A stretch of DNA of 64,000 nt, taken from Streptoverticillium olivoreticuli subsp. olivoreticuli. Its GTDB lineage: Bacteria; Actinomycetota; Actinomycetes; Streptomycetales; Streptomycetaceae. The stretch lies in the NCBI RefSeq assembly GCF_003391135.1, contig NZ_CP031455.1:4309001-4373000 (forward strand), read 5' to 3'. The position numbers were made by a program, and so were the translations under genes. Below, piece after piece: positions 35,529 to 43,667 of the stretch (the first letter of the stretch is position 1; the number at the start of each line of letters is the position of its first letter). Below the pieces are notes generated by a model. That model was not told where the DNA came from. It saw only the letters and a list, made by a program, of their open reading frames with translations, and did not search any database.

Positions 35529-35690
35529 ATGTGCGGCGCCGTCACGCCTGCGGCGGGCCTTTCCCCCACCCCGCCCCTTCCCACAGCATCTGATGCTCGG
35601 CTCCGCCGAGGCCGGGGCTCCGCCCCAGACCCCGAAGCACGCTCCGCGCGCTGTCCTCAAACGCCGGACGGGCTGATTTCGCGAACCGCA
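35529..35690. repeat. Composite dispersed repeat
   Basis: It contains CACGCCTGCGGCGGGCC, CCCCGCCCCTTCCC, GCATCTGATGCTCGGCTCC, GGGGCTCCGCCCCAGACC, CCGAAGCACGCTCCGCGCG and CAAACGCCGGACGGGCTGAT. It has the same order as the 55.7-kb copy. A detached core (GGGGCGGAGCCCC) continues just beyond, inside the end of the neighbouring lipoprotein gene. Confidence 0.82.
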
Positions 35691-35697
35691 GCTGGCT

Positions 35698-36339
35698 TCA
35701 GCGTGCCTCGGGGGCCGGGGCGGAGCCCCGGGAGTCGAGCGCCGTTTGGGTCACGTGCAGCCACGGTTCCTGCAACGGCTGCGCCGTTCCCCTCTTCGCG
35801 TCCCAGACGCCGTAGCGCGGGTTGACATCCACGCGCATCGCCTCGGACGTCCGCATCAGGATCTCGTTCGTCCGTGCCGTGCCGAACTTCGCGTCCAGCT
35901 TCGCCCTTGTGAGGTCCATCGTCAGGGCCTGGTCGATCTGGTCGGGGGCGATGCCGAGCGTCAGGAAGCGGCCGCGCACCGCGGTCGCGCCGCCGTTCGC
36001 CCGCTCGACCGCCGTGCGCTGCTCCTGGAGCTCGCGGCGGGTCACCTCGATGCCGTTGTCCTTGCCGGCCCGCTCGACGATGCGGTACTGGATGAGCCGG
36101 ATGAGGGTGTCCTGGCCGAGCCGGGCGCTGTTCGCCATGAGCTGCTGCCCCTGCGGGGAGGACCGCTGCGCGTCGCGTACGTCCGACACCTGGCTCTGGA
36201 GCTGGGTGACGGTGATCCGGTCCTTGCCCACGACGGCCGCGGCGCCCGGGTGCGCGGCCGAGCCGCAGGCGGTGAGGGCCGGTGCCGCGGCGAGGAGGGC
36301 GACGGCGGAGACGGAGAGCGCGGTCCTTCGGCGGATCAT
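35698..36339 (-). CDS. SurA-like N-terminal-domain lipoprotein
   Basis: The 213-residue protein has a signal peptide with lipobox LTAC (about residues 22-25), so it should be lipid-anchored outside the membrane. Residues about 36-150 match the SurA/PrsA N-terminal chaperone fold (VVGKDRITVTQLQSQVSDVR, then LGIAPDQIDQALTMDL). No parvulin isomerase domain follows. A role in helping secreted proteins fold is inferred. The last eight to ten codons (RGSAPAPEAR) run through the GGGGCGGAGCCCC core of a dispersed repeat, giving a repeat-derived C-terminus. Confidence 0.83.
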   Translation of the reverse strand: MIRRRTALSVSAVALLAAAPALTACGSAAHPGAAAVVGKDRITVTQLQSQVSDVRDAQRSSPQGQQLMANSARLGQDTLIRLIQYRIVERAGKDNGIEVTRRELQEQRTAVERANGGATAVRGRFLTLGIAPDQIDQALTMDLTRAKLDAKFGTARTNEILMRTSEAMRVDVNPRYGVWDAKRGTAQPLQEPWLHVTQTALDSRGSAPAPEAR

Positions 36340-36455
36340 GGAGCCTCCCGGCAGAGATCGTGCGACGGTACCTGGACCTGGTGGTGATCGATGTTAGGGA
36401 GTCCGTGTGGTCCGGGCCACCCGTACGACCAACGATTCGCGGGTGGTTGAGGTGT

Positions 36456-38006
36456 TCAGGCCCTCACTTGGCCCAGCCATCGGAGGGTGTGCCGGATCTC
36501 GGCGGGCAGCGGATGGTGCGGTCCGTGCAGCCGTTCCGCGTCGTGGAGGAGGGCGGCCAGCGTGTCGTGCGCGGCCTGCCGGTCGCCGAGTGACAGCAGC
36601 AGATGGCCCACGCGGCGGCGGATCTCCAGCGGGGTGGCGGGGTCGTCGGGGTGGCGCTCGAAGAGCGGGAGCAGCGCCCGGTACTCCGTCAGGGCGGCGA
36701 CGGCCTCGCCCAGTTGCTCCAGGCACTGGGCGGCGTCGTACTGGAAGCGCAGCACCTGGCGGGCCGCGTGCGGGCCGCTCTCGGCCGCGTACTCCTCGGC
36801 GAGCAGCCGCAGTTCGGGCAGGGCGCGCCGGTACTGGCCGTCGTCCATCAAGGTGGCGGCGTACTGCTTGCGCAGGGTCCGTACGACCGTGGAGCGCTCG
36901 CCGTGTTCCGCGGCGGCGGCCGGGAGGATGGAGCCGAGGAGGTCGACCGCCTGGGTGATGCCGCCCTGGTCGAGCAGGCGCTTGACCTCCTCGACGGCCT
37001 CGGCGACATCGGGGCCGCTGGGGGCCGGGGGCGGCGGGCCGACGAGCGCGGTCGCGGCGGGCGGCACGGGGCCGGAGGCGGTGGCGGCTCGTTCGGGCCA
37101 GGGCGCGTGCGGCAGGAGGAAGGGGCGGGTGGGGTTCATCGGCCCGAGCGGCGCGCCGCCCGCCTGCCCTGGCACGGGGAGCAGGGGCGCGAGGGCGCGG
37201 TAGGCCTCCTGCGCGTCGGCGAGGCGGTGCAGCGGGTCCTTCGCGAGCAGCCGGAGGACGAGCTCCTCGAGCGCCTGCGGCACCTCCGGGCGGAGCCTGC
37301 GCACGGGTATCGGCGGCTCGTAGAGGTGGCGGTGCAGCACGCCCAGGGCCGTGGACCCGGCGAACGGCACTTCGCCGCTGAGGAGTTCGTGCAGCAGCAC
37401 ACCCAGCGCGTAGAGGTCGGTGTACGGGCCGACGGCACCGCCCATGGCCTGCTCGGGAGCCATGTAGGCGGGGCTGCCGATGGGGGAACCGGTGCGGGTC
37501 AGGCGGGTGGTGTCGGCGTCGAGGACGGCCGCGACGCCGAGGTCGAGGACGAGCACGGAGCCGTCCGGGCGGACCATGACGTTCCGCGGCTTGAGGTCGC
37601 GGTGCACGATCGGCACGGCGTGCACGGCGGAGAGCACCGAGCAGAGCTGCGCGGCCACCGAGACGGCCCACTGCCAGGGGTAGGGGTCGTGCTCGGCGAG
37701 GTGGTCGGCGAGGTCGGCGCCCTCGACGTACTGCATGACGAGGTAGAGCTCCTCGCCGTCGCTGCCCGCGTCGTGGACGGTGACCAGACCGCGGTGGTCG
37801 ACCTGCGCGGTGACGCGGCACTCGCGGACGAAGCGGCGGCGCATCTCGTCGGCGCCCTCGGTCCCGGCCATCCGGTCGGGGCGCAGCAGCTTGACGGCGA
37901 CGCGGCGGTCCAGGCGGCGGTCGTAGGCCGTCCAGACCTGGCCCATGCCGCCCTGGCCGATGACGGTGGACAGTTCGTAGCGGTCGGCGATGACACGGCC
38001 GTTCAC
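36456..38006 (-). CDS. Hanks-type serine/threonine protein kinase with helical C-terminal domain
   Basis: The 516-residue protein has a kinase domain (about 8-275): glycine loop IGQGGMGQVW, VAVKLL (Lys39), HRDLKPRN (Asp137), DLGVAAV in place of DFG (Asp155), and GSPAYMAPEQA. No membrane span follows. A Pro-rich linker and a helical region from about 330 look like TPR repeats (TLRKQYAATLMDDGQYRRAL, VLRFQYDAAQCLEQLGEAVA). Catalytic residues are intact, so it should be active. GTG 38006 overlaps the upstream gene stop by 4 bp (GTGA), tying it to the Pro-Gln membrane protein, a plausible substrate or anchor. Confidence 0.9.
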   Translation of the reverse strand: MNGRVIADRYELSTVIGQGGMGQVWTAYDRRLDRRVAVKLLRPDRMAGTEGADEMRRRFVRECRVTAQVDHRGLVTVHDAGSDGEELYLVMQYVEGADLADHLAEHDPYPWQWAVSVAAQLCSVLSAVHAVPIVHRDLKPRNVMVRPDGSVLVLDLGVAAVLDADTTRLTRTGSPIGSPAYMAPEQAMGGAVGPYTDLYALGVLLHELLSGEVPFAGSTALGVLHRHLYEPPIPVRRLRPEVPQALEELVLRLLAKDPLHRLADAQEAYRALAPLLPVPGQAGGAPLGPMNPTRPFLLPHAPWPERAATASGPVPPAATALVGPPPPAPSGPDVAEAVEEVKRLLDQGGITQAVDLLGSILPAAAAEHGERSTVVRTLRKQYAATLMDDGQYRRALPELRLLAEEYAAESGPHAARQVLRFQYDAAQCLEQLGEAVAALTEYRALLPLFERHPDDPATPLEIRRRVGHLLLSLGDRQAAHDTLAALLHDAERLHGPHHPLPAEIRHTLRWLGQVRA

Positions 38007-38887
38007 TGCCCGTGCTCCCTGTGGTCCCGGGGCTCCCTGCGGAGCAGATCACTGAGTTCGTCGAGTTCCGCGCGCACCTGGTCGATGCGCTGCGGCTGGT
38101 GGGGCCTTGCCTGCGGCCGGTGGCCGGGCGGCCCGGGCGGGGGCTGCGGGGGCCCGGGCCGCCGGGGCATGGGCGGCGCCTGGTCCGCGGTCATGGCCTG
38201 CGCCGACTCCGGCGAGGGCTGCGGCCGCGCGTGCCGGGGGCGGCGCGGGGGCGGCGGCTGAGGCGGCGCGTACTGCGGGTTGCCCATCTGCCCCGGGACG
38301 GGCGCGGGCTGAGGGGGCGTCATGCTCTGAGGCTGCGTCAGGTGCTGGTGCAGGTCCGGAGCGGGCGCCTGACCGTACGGCTGCGACTGCGGCGGGGCGT
38401 ACGGCTGCGGCTGCGGCTGCGGCTGCGGCTGCGGCTGCGGCTGCGGCTGCGGCTGCGGCTGCGGCTGCGGCTGCGGCTGCGGCTGCGGGTAGCCGTAACC
38501 GCCACCGTACGGCGGGGCGGCCGGGAACGCCGGGGCGGCCAGGACCTGCGGCCCGCCGCCCTGTTCCCGCTGGAACCTCACGTCGCCGCGGATGTAGTGG
38601 GTGAGCGTGGCCGCGGCGAGGAGCATCAGGCCGGCCAGGCCCGCGTCGTCCCAGCCGGTGCCGCTCAGGGACGGACGCATCATCGACAGCAGTCCGAAGG
38701 ACACCACCAGCACGACCCAGAACAGCGCCCAGTCCTGGGCCCGTCGGCGCACGATCGCGAGCCGGAGCACCGGCACCCAGCACAGGATCCCCACCAGGCA
38801 CACGGTGAGCACGATGACGACCACCCGAATGGTGATCACCATTTCCCTGCTGGGTCGCCGAGGCGGAGTGTGGCCGGGGCCGTTCAT
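38003..38887 (-). CDS. Membrane protein with Pro-Gln repeat tail
   Basis: This 294-residue protein has three hydrophobic spans near residues 18-45, 52-70 and 80-95. A cytosolic Pro/Gln/Gly tail follows with an uninterrupted run of alternating Pro-Gln, then more Pro-rich sequence and a C-terminal acidic/basic helix (RIDQVRAELDELSDLL). It is coupled to the downstream kinase by a 4-bp overlap. The low-complexity tail may bind partners or be phosphorylated; no enzyme motif was seen. Confidence 0.82.
   Translation of the reverse strand: MNGPGHTPPRRPSREMVITIRVVVIVLTVCLVGILCWVPVLRLAIVRRRAQDWALFWVVLVVSFGLLSMMRPSLSGTGWDDAGLAGLMLLAAATLTHYIRGDVRFQREQGGGPQVLAAPAFPAAPPYGGGYGYPQPQPQPQPQPQPQPQPQPQPQPQPQPQPYAPPQSQPYGQAPAPDLHQHLTQPQSMTPPQPAPVPGQMGNPQYAPPQPPPPRRPRHARPQPSPESAQAMTADQAPPMPRRPGPPQPPPGPPGHRPQARPHQPQRIDQVRAELDELSDLLRREPRDHREHGQ
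38403..38486. repeat. Hexanucleotide microsatellite, 14 units of GGCTGC
   Basis: Fourteen perfect tandem copies of GGCTGC encode the Pro-Gln alternation on the minus strand. The unit length is a multiple of three, so gain or loss of copies keeps the reading frame and changes only the tail length. Confidence 0.97.
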
Positions 38888-38976
38888 TGCTGCTCCTGGG
38901 GTCCTGGTTGTACCTGAGCCTATCTACCGACTCCGGCACGGCTGCCCCAGTTGTACGGATCAGACGGTGTAACAGG

Positions 38977-41106
38977 TCACTCCGGCCGGACCGTTCCGTC
39001 CGCCAGCCCGTCGTAGAGCCCCTGCACGAGGTGCTCGCCGAGGCGTTCGGCGTCGCGCAGTGCCGCTTCGAAGGCGGCGAGCGCGCGGAAGCGCTCGCCG
39101 TAGCGGTGCTGGTCGGCGGGGGGCATGCGGGGGACCTGGAGGCGGCGCACGTCGAGGCGGGTGGCGGTGGAGGCGTAGCTGCTGGCCTGGCGGCGGCCCG
39201 CGGTGCCGCGCAGGAATCCGGCGAGGAACCAGGGATCGAGCGCGGCCGGGTCGGGGCGCAGCAGGAACAGCCCGCGCCCGAGTGCGGCTCCGGCGGTGGC
39301 CTCGTCGACGACGCGGGCGGCGGTGACGTCGCCCAGCACGGGCACGACGACGTCGTCGCGCCGGAGGAGGACGGGTTCCTCGGCGGGGCCCTCGGGGAGG
39401 GTGCCGGAGGGCGCGCCGCCGGACTTCACGTCGTGGTCGGTGAGGACGGGCGGCGCGGGCTCGCCGGGGCCGGGCACGGCGCCGGGGCCGCCGGCGCGCA
39501 GCACCAGGGCTCCGGCGCGGGCGAGTTCGCCGACGGTGGTGGTGGGCCAGCGGGCCGGGTCGGCGGGGGCGGCGGGCCGGGCGGGGGCGAGTTCGGCCGT
39601 GCGGCGCAGGGCGAGGGTGAGCCGGTCGTGGACGTCGGCGAGCTCGGCGGTGCCGCCGCCGGGGGCGGGCGGCGGGAGGTGGCGGGCGGGGGCGAGGTCC
39701 ACATCGTCGTCGAGCAGGTCGATGACGGGCAGGGAGCGGCAGGCTCCGGGCCTCTCCGGCACGGTGCCGTCGCGGTCGAAGTCCTCCCAGGCGTCGAGGA
39801 CCGCGGTCCGCACCGCCTGCCAGGGCAGTTTGTCGCGGCCCGCGGGCGCCGGTCCGGGGGTGCCGGTGGCGCCGGCGGCGGTGCCCGTGGTGTCGACGAG
39901 GAGGACGTGCGGGGTGGGCGACTGGTGGGCGCCGGGCCTGCGCAGCACCCACAGGTGCAGGGGGATCCCGTAGGGCGGGGCGGCGCCGGCGGGCAGGGCG
40001 ATGACGGCGCGGAGCGCGCCGCGGCGCAGCAGGTCGGCGCGGATCCGGCGGCCGGAGCGGCGGGAGGCGGCGGCCGGGGGCATCAGCAGGACGGCGGTGC
40101 CGCCGTCGCGCAGCCGGGCGAGGGCGTGCTGGACCCAGGCGAGCTCGGATTCGGTGCGGGCGGGGAAGCCGTACTCCCAGCGGGGGTCGTAGGCCAGCTC
40201 GTCGTGGCCCCAGTTGCGCTCGTTGAACGGGGGGTGGCACAGGACCGCGTCGGCGGCCGTCTCCGGGAAGGCGTCGGCGCGCAGGCTGTCGCCCGCGTGG
40301 ACACGTACGGGGGCGTCGGTGCGCAGGGCGAGGCGGAGCGCGGTGAGGGCGGCGAGGTCGGGGTCGGTCTCCTGGCCGTGGAGGGTGACGCCGGGGGCGG
40401 CCGCCGCGTGCAGCAGGCCGCCGGTGCCGCAGGCGGGGTCGAGGACGGTGCCCTTCGCCCGGTGGCCGGTGCCGCGGGCGAGGTCGGCCATGAGCTCGGC
40501 GGGGCCCTGCGGGGTGAGGGTGTACTGCCGGGGGTTGGCGTCGAGGTGGCGGCCGAGCAGGAACTCGTAGACCCCGTCGGCGCCGCGGTGCGCGGCGAGT
40601 TCGGCGGCGCCGCGCACGAGGGCGGTGGAGGCGGCCAGTCCGTCGGCGGTGGGCAGGGCGACGGGGTGGCCCCGCCCGAGCCGGGCGGTGAGCACGGCGT
40701 CCAGGGCGGCGGGCAGTTCCGCGGCCAGCTCGGAGTCGGTGAGCGCGGCCAGCCGGAGCCAGGTGGCGGGCCGGTCGCGGACGAGGAGGAGGACGGCGCC
40801 CGCGTGCCGGAGGGCGGTGGCCGCTCCGGCGGGGTGGCCCGTGAGCTGCTGCCAGGTCCGCTCGTCCGGGGACACCTCGGCGAGCTTGCCCTGGCGGCGC
40901 AGCCAGTCCTCGACCTCGGCGAGGGCGAAGGCGGGGCTGGTCTCGGTGCCGCCGACGGGCTGGGGGAAGTCGGCGTGGCGGCGGCGCCAGTTGCTGACCG
41001 CCGCCCGGCCCACTCCGGCCAGCCGGGCGATTCCGGCCGCGGTCACCTCGGCTGCGCTGTCCGGCACCGGGCTCCTCCCCCTCGTTCCCATCGTCTTTCG
41101 AGCCAT
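38977..41106 (-). CDS. Orphan type I-like N6-DNA methylase with HTH and S-like domain, altered catalytic motif
   Basis: The roughly 709-residue protein has an N-terminal helix-turn-helix (about 20-75, GIARLAGVGRAAVSNWRRRH, then a DNA-binding LAEVEDWLRRQG). An HsdM-like methylase core has the SAM motif LDPACGTGG at about 222-230. The position of the catalytic NPPF/Y reads HPPF (about 291-294, codon CAC). Residues from about 490 resemble an HsdS target-recognition half (DDVVVPVLGDVTAARVV, then LQVPRMP). No restriction or specificity gene is adjacent. Start 41106 follows a TATGCT box; ATG 41091 is an alternative. It may be a DNA-binding regulator rather than a methylase. Confidence 0.8.
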   Translation of the reverse strand: MARKTMGTRGRSPVPDSAAEVTAAGIARLAGVGRAAVSNWRRRHADFPQPVGGTETSPAFALAEVEDWLRRQGKLAEVSPDERTWQQLTGHPAGAATALRHAGAVLLLVRDRPATWLRLAALTDSELAAELPAALDAVLTARLGRGHPVALPTADGLAASTALVRGAAELAAHRGADGVYEFLLGRHLDANPRQYTLTPQGPAELMADLARGTGHRAKGTVLDPACGTGGLLHAAAAPGVTLHGQETDPDLAALTALRLALRTDAPVRVHAGDSLRADAFPETAADAVLCHPPFNERNWGHDELAYDPRWEYGFPARTESELAWVQHALARLRDGGTAVLLMPPAAASRRSGRRIRADLLRRGALRAVIALPAGAAPPYGIPLHLWVLRRPGAHQSPTPHVLLVDTTGTAAGATGTPGPAPAGRDKLPWQAVRTAVLDAWEDFDRDGTVPERPGACRSLPVIDLLDDDVDLAPARHLPPPAPGGGTAELADVHDRLTLALRRTAELAPARPAAPADPARWPTTTVGELARAGALVLRAGGPGAVPGPGEPAPPVLTDHDVKSGGAPSGTLPEGPAEEPVLLRRDDVVVPVLGDVTAARVVDEATAGAALGRGLFLLRPDPAALDPWFLAGFLRGTAGRRQASSYASTATRLDVRRLQVPRMPPADQHRYGERFRALAAFEAALRDAERLGEHLVQGLYDGLADGTVRPE

Positions 41107-41174
41107 TCGCTGTGGTGCCGAGCATACCCGCGGGGGTGGGGCGAACCCCTTCACAGGCGTGAATCGACCAATCC

Positions 41175-41202
41175 CTGTGAACCATGTTGACTCGGTTCAC
41201 AG
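41175..41202. promoter_or_regulatory. Operator-like inverted repeat overlapping a promoter
   Basis: CTGTGAACC (41175-41183) and GGTTCACAG (41194-41202) form a perfect 9-bp inverted repeat with a 10-nt spacer. It covers the -35 box of the rightward promoter. A second, smaller repeat, TTCAC-AGGC-GTGAA, lies at 41150-41163. Both are in the divergent gap. Confidence 0.6.
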
Positions 41203-41215
41203 CGTCTGTTGTGAT
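41187..41215 (+). promoter_or_regulatory. Promoter of the duplicated-domain protein gene
   Basis: TTGACT (41187-41192), a 17-nt spacer and TGTGAT (41210-41215) fit the vegetative consensus. Transcription should begin near 41222, giving a leader of about 40 nt before the ATG. Confidence 0.55.
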
Positions 41216-41261
41216 TGACCCATCGGTTCATTGAACTCCTCCACGCCGAAAGGTGTCAGTC

Positions 41262-41960
41262 ATGGCTCACCACGCCCACCACCAGCCCGGGCAGCGGAAC
41301 TGGTTCGCCCGGCACAAGGTGCTCACCGCGGCCGGCGCGATCGTCGCGGTGATCGCCGTCGGCGCCGCTGTCGGCGGCGGCAGCGGTGACGGCGACGACA
41401 AGGCCACCGCCGCCACCGGTGCGGAGAACACCGCGGAAAAGAGCGGGGGCGGCGACAAGGCGAAGAAGAAGGCCGACATGTCCGGCAGCGGCACCTACCA
41501 GGTCGGCAAGGACATCAAGCCCGGCACCTACCGCTCCACGGGCAACAAGCTCGGCTGCTACTGGGAGCGGGCCAAGGACTCCAAGGGCGAGCTGGACTCC
41601 ATCCTCGCCAACGACAACGTCGTGGGCTCCGGTTATGTGACGATCGCCGCCGACGACAAGCTCTTCAAGACCCGCGGCTGCAAGGGCTGGAACCTCGTCA
41701 CCGACGAGAAGACCGGCACCCCGAAGAGCGAGGTGTCCGGCAACGGCATGTACCGCGTGGGCGTCGACATCGCCCCCGGCACCTACAAGGCCGACGGCAA
41801 CAAGTCCGGCTGCTACTGGGAGCGCGACAAGGACGCCCTGCACGGCATGGACTCCATCGAGGCCAACGAGAACGTCACCGGCAGCGGCATCGTGACGATC
41901 ACCCCCCAGGACGCGTACTTCAAGACCAACGGCTGCGCGAACTGGAAGAAGACCGCCTGA
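41262..41960 (+). CDS. Secreted or anchored protein with two tandem copies of a Cys-containing domain
   Basis: The 232-residue protein has a short basic N-terminus and one hydrophobic segment (VLTAAGAIVAVIAVGAAVGG), then a Lys/Gly/Ala-rich spacer. Two copies of a roughly 70-residue module follow (about 78-150 and 160-230). Each module reads G.Y.VG.DI.PGTY...GNK.GCYWER.KD, then DSI.AN.NV.GSG.VTI and FKT.GC..W. The two cysteines per module probably form a disulfide outside the cell. The function is unknown. ATG 41262 has AAAGGTG upstream, and the promoter carries an operator-like repeat. Confidence 0.85.
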   Translation: MAHHAHHQPGQRNWFARHKVLTAAGAIVAVIAVGAAVGGGSGDGDDKATAATGAENTAEKSGGGDKAKKKADMSGSGTYQVGKDIKPGTYRSTGNKLGCYWERAKDSKGELDSILANDNVVGSGYVTIAADDKLFKTRGCKGWNLVTDEKTGTPKSEVSGNGMYRVGVDIAPGTYKADGNKSGCYWERDKDALHGMDSIEANENVTGSGIVTITPQDAYFKTNGCANWKKTA

Positions 41961-42194
41961 CACCGCCCGGAGCGAAAGCAAGATCGATCGAAGACCGGCC
42001 GAATCGGGTTGAACCACACAGAGCCGCCACTCGTCCCTCTGAAAGGGCCGGACACCCCGCGACCGTGTCCGCGCGGAGATTTCCGACAGCCGTCACAGGG
42101 ACACGCCGCATCCTGGACACTTCACTGAGGCCCCGGAGACCCCCGGAGCCCCGGAGAAGACCAGAGAAGAACCAGAGAAGAAGAGGACACCCGC

Positions 42195-43661
42195 ATGGAC
42201 TCGGCCGCAGCCGCCACCGGACCGGCACCCGCCCGGCGAGCGGCCGAGGAAGCACCCCGCACCCGGCCCGGCACGAACCTGCGCGCACCCCGGCTCGACC
42301 CGTACTGGCTGGCCGGCGCCCTCTTCGTCCTCTTCACCGCGCTGTCCGTGTGCCGGCACCGCCGCATGCTCACCATGTCCTGGGACCTGGGCATCTTCGA
42401 ACAGGCGATACGCGGCTACGCCCACCTCCAGGCGCCCGTAGTCGACCTCAAGGGCCCCGGCACGAACATCCTCGGCGACCACTTCAGCCCGGTCACCGCG
42501 CTCGTCGCGCCCTTCTACCGGCTCTTCCCCTCCCCCGTCACCCTGCTCGTCGTCCAGGCGGCGCTGTTCGCCCTGTCCGCGATACCGGTGGCCCGGCTCG
42601 CGGCCGGGCTGCTGGGCCGCAAGCGGGGGCTGGCCATCGGCATCGCGTACGGACTGTCCTGGGGGGTGCAGCGCGCCGTCGACTTCGACTTCCACGAGAT
42701 CGCGTTCGCCATGCCGCTGCTGGCGTTCTCCCTGGAAGCGGTCGTCCGCAAGCGGTGGAAGGCCGCGGTCTGGTGGGCCGCGCCGCTCGTCCTCGTCAAG
42801 GAGGACCTCGGCATCACCGCCGCCGCCATCGGCGCGCTCATTCTCGTCCGGCTGCGCTCCGGAAAACAGCGCGACACCCGCGCCACCGCCCTCGCCTGTG
42901 GCCTGCTGGCCTTCGGGCTCGCCGCCACCGCCCTCACCCTCGGCGTGATCATCCCGAGCTTCAACAGCGGCGGCGCGTACGACTACTGGGACAAGCTCAA
43001 GGGCGGCGACGGCCCCGCCCCCGTCATCCCCCTCGACACCGCGGTGCGCACCCTGCTGTGGACCCTGCTGCCCACCACCGGACTGCTGGCCCTGCGCTCA
43101 CCCCTGCTGATCGTCGCCCTGCCCACCCTCGGCTGGCGGTTCGTCTCCCACGAGGAGCACTACTGGGGCACCGACTGGCACTACAGCGCCGTCCTCATGC
43201 CAGTCGTCTTCATCGCCCTCACCGACGCGCTCACCGGCGCCGGCCGCAGCCCCCGGCCCTGGCTGCGCTCCTACGCGAGCCACCTGCCCGGCGCCGTCCT
43301 CGCCGCCGCGCTCGCGCTCACCGCCTCGCTGCCGCTGTACTCCCTGACCCAGGGCGCCACCTACCGCGTGACCGACAGCGTGCGCGCCGCCGAGCAACTG
43401 CTCGGCCGCATCCCCGACGACGCCACCGTCGAATCCGACGTCGGCCCCATCAGCCGGCTCGCGGGCCGCTGCCGCGTCTTCTGGATCGGCGACACCCGCG
43501 GCATCACCCCCGACTACGTGGCCCAGCACGTCCTCGACGGCAGGGCACCCGCCGACCTCATAGCCGACGCCGAGAAGCTGCACCCCGGCGCCCGCTACAC
43601 CCTCCTGGGCAGCGACGGCGGCTACGCCGTACTCGAACGGGTGCGGCCGACCGCGCCGTGA
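42195..43661 (+). CDS. DUF2079 multispanning membrane protein
   Basis: The 488-residue protein has about nine to ten spans. Family blocks are RMLTMSWDLGIFEQAIRGYA, NILGDHFSPVTALVAPFYRL and YDYWDKLKGG. The second half also matches (VSHEEHYWGTDWHYSAVLMP). DUF2079 proteins are GT-C-like in topology and may be glycosyltransferases, but no reaction is established. GAGG precedes the ATG. The leader contains a threefold repeat of CCAGAGAAGA-type sequence just before the start. It converges with mfd, leaving 6 bp. Confidence 0.85.
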   Translation: MDSAAAATGPAPARRAAEEAPRTRPGTNLRAPRLDPYWLAGALFVLFTALSVCRHRRMLTMSWDLGIFEQAIRGYAHLQAPVVDLKGPGTNILGDHFSPVTALVAPFYRLFPSPVTLLVVQAALFALSAIPVARLAAGLLGRKRGLAIGIAYGLSWGVQRAVDFDFHEIAFAMPLLAFSLEAVVRKRWKAAVWWAAPLVLVKEDLGITAAAIGALILVRLRSGKQRDTRATALACGLLAFGLAATALTLGVIIPSFNSGGAYDYWDKLKGGDGPAPVIPLDTAVRTLLWTLLPTTGLLALRSPLLIVALPTLGWRFVSHEEHYWGTDWHYSAVLMPVVFIALTDALTGAGRSPRPWLRSYASHLPGAVLAAALALTASLPLYSLTQGATYRVTDSVRAAEQLLGRIPDDATVESDVGPISRLAGRCRVFWIGDTRGITPDYVAQHVLDGRAPADLIADAEKLHPGARYTLLGSDGGYAVLERVRPTAP

Positions 43662-43667
43662 CCGGCC

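Noticed and set aside
38389..38500. CRISPR-like periodicity in the GGCTGC region
   Set aside because: The repeats are contiguous hexamers without spacers, so this is a microsatellite inside a gene.
38049..38939. Long Ala-rich frame over the Pro-Gln membrane protein
   Set aside because: The poly-Ala run is the GGCTGC microsatellite read in another frame. The chosen frame has membrane spans and the GTGA coupling to the kinase.
41175..41202. Rex operator between the methylase and duplicated-domain genes
   Set aside because: The half-sites contain TGTGAA, but they are 10 nt apart, not 4, and the flanks extend a different palindrome. It is treated as an unknown operator.
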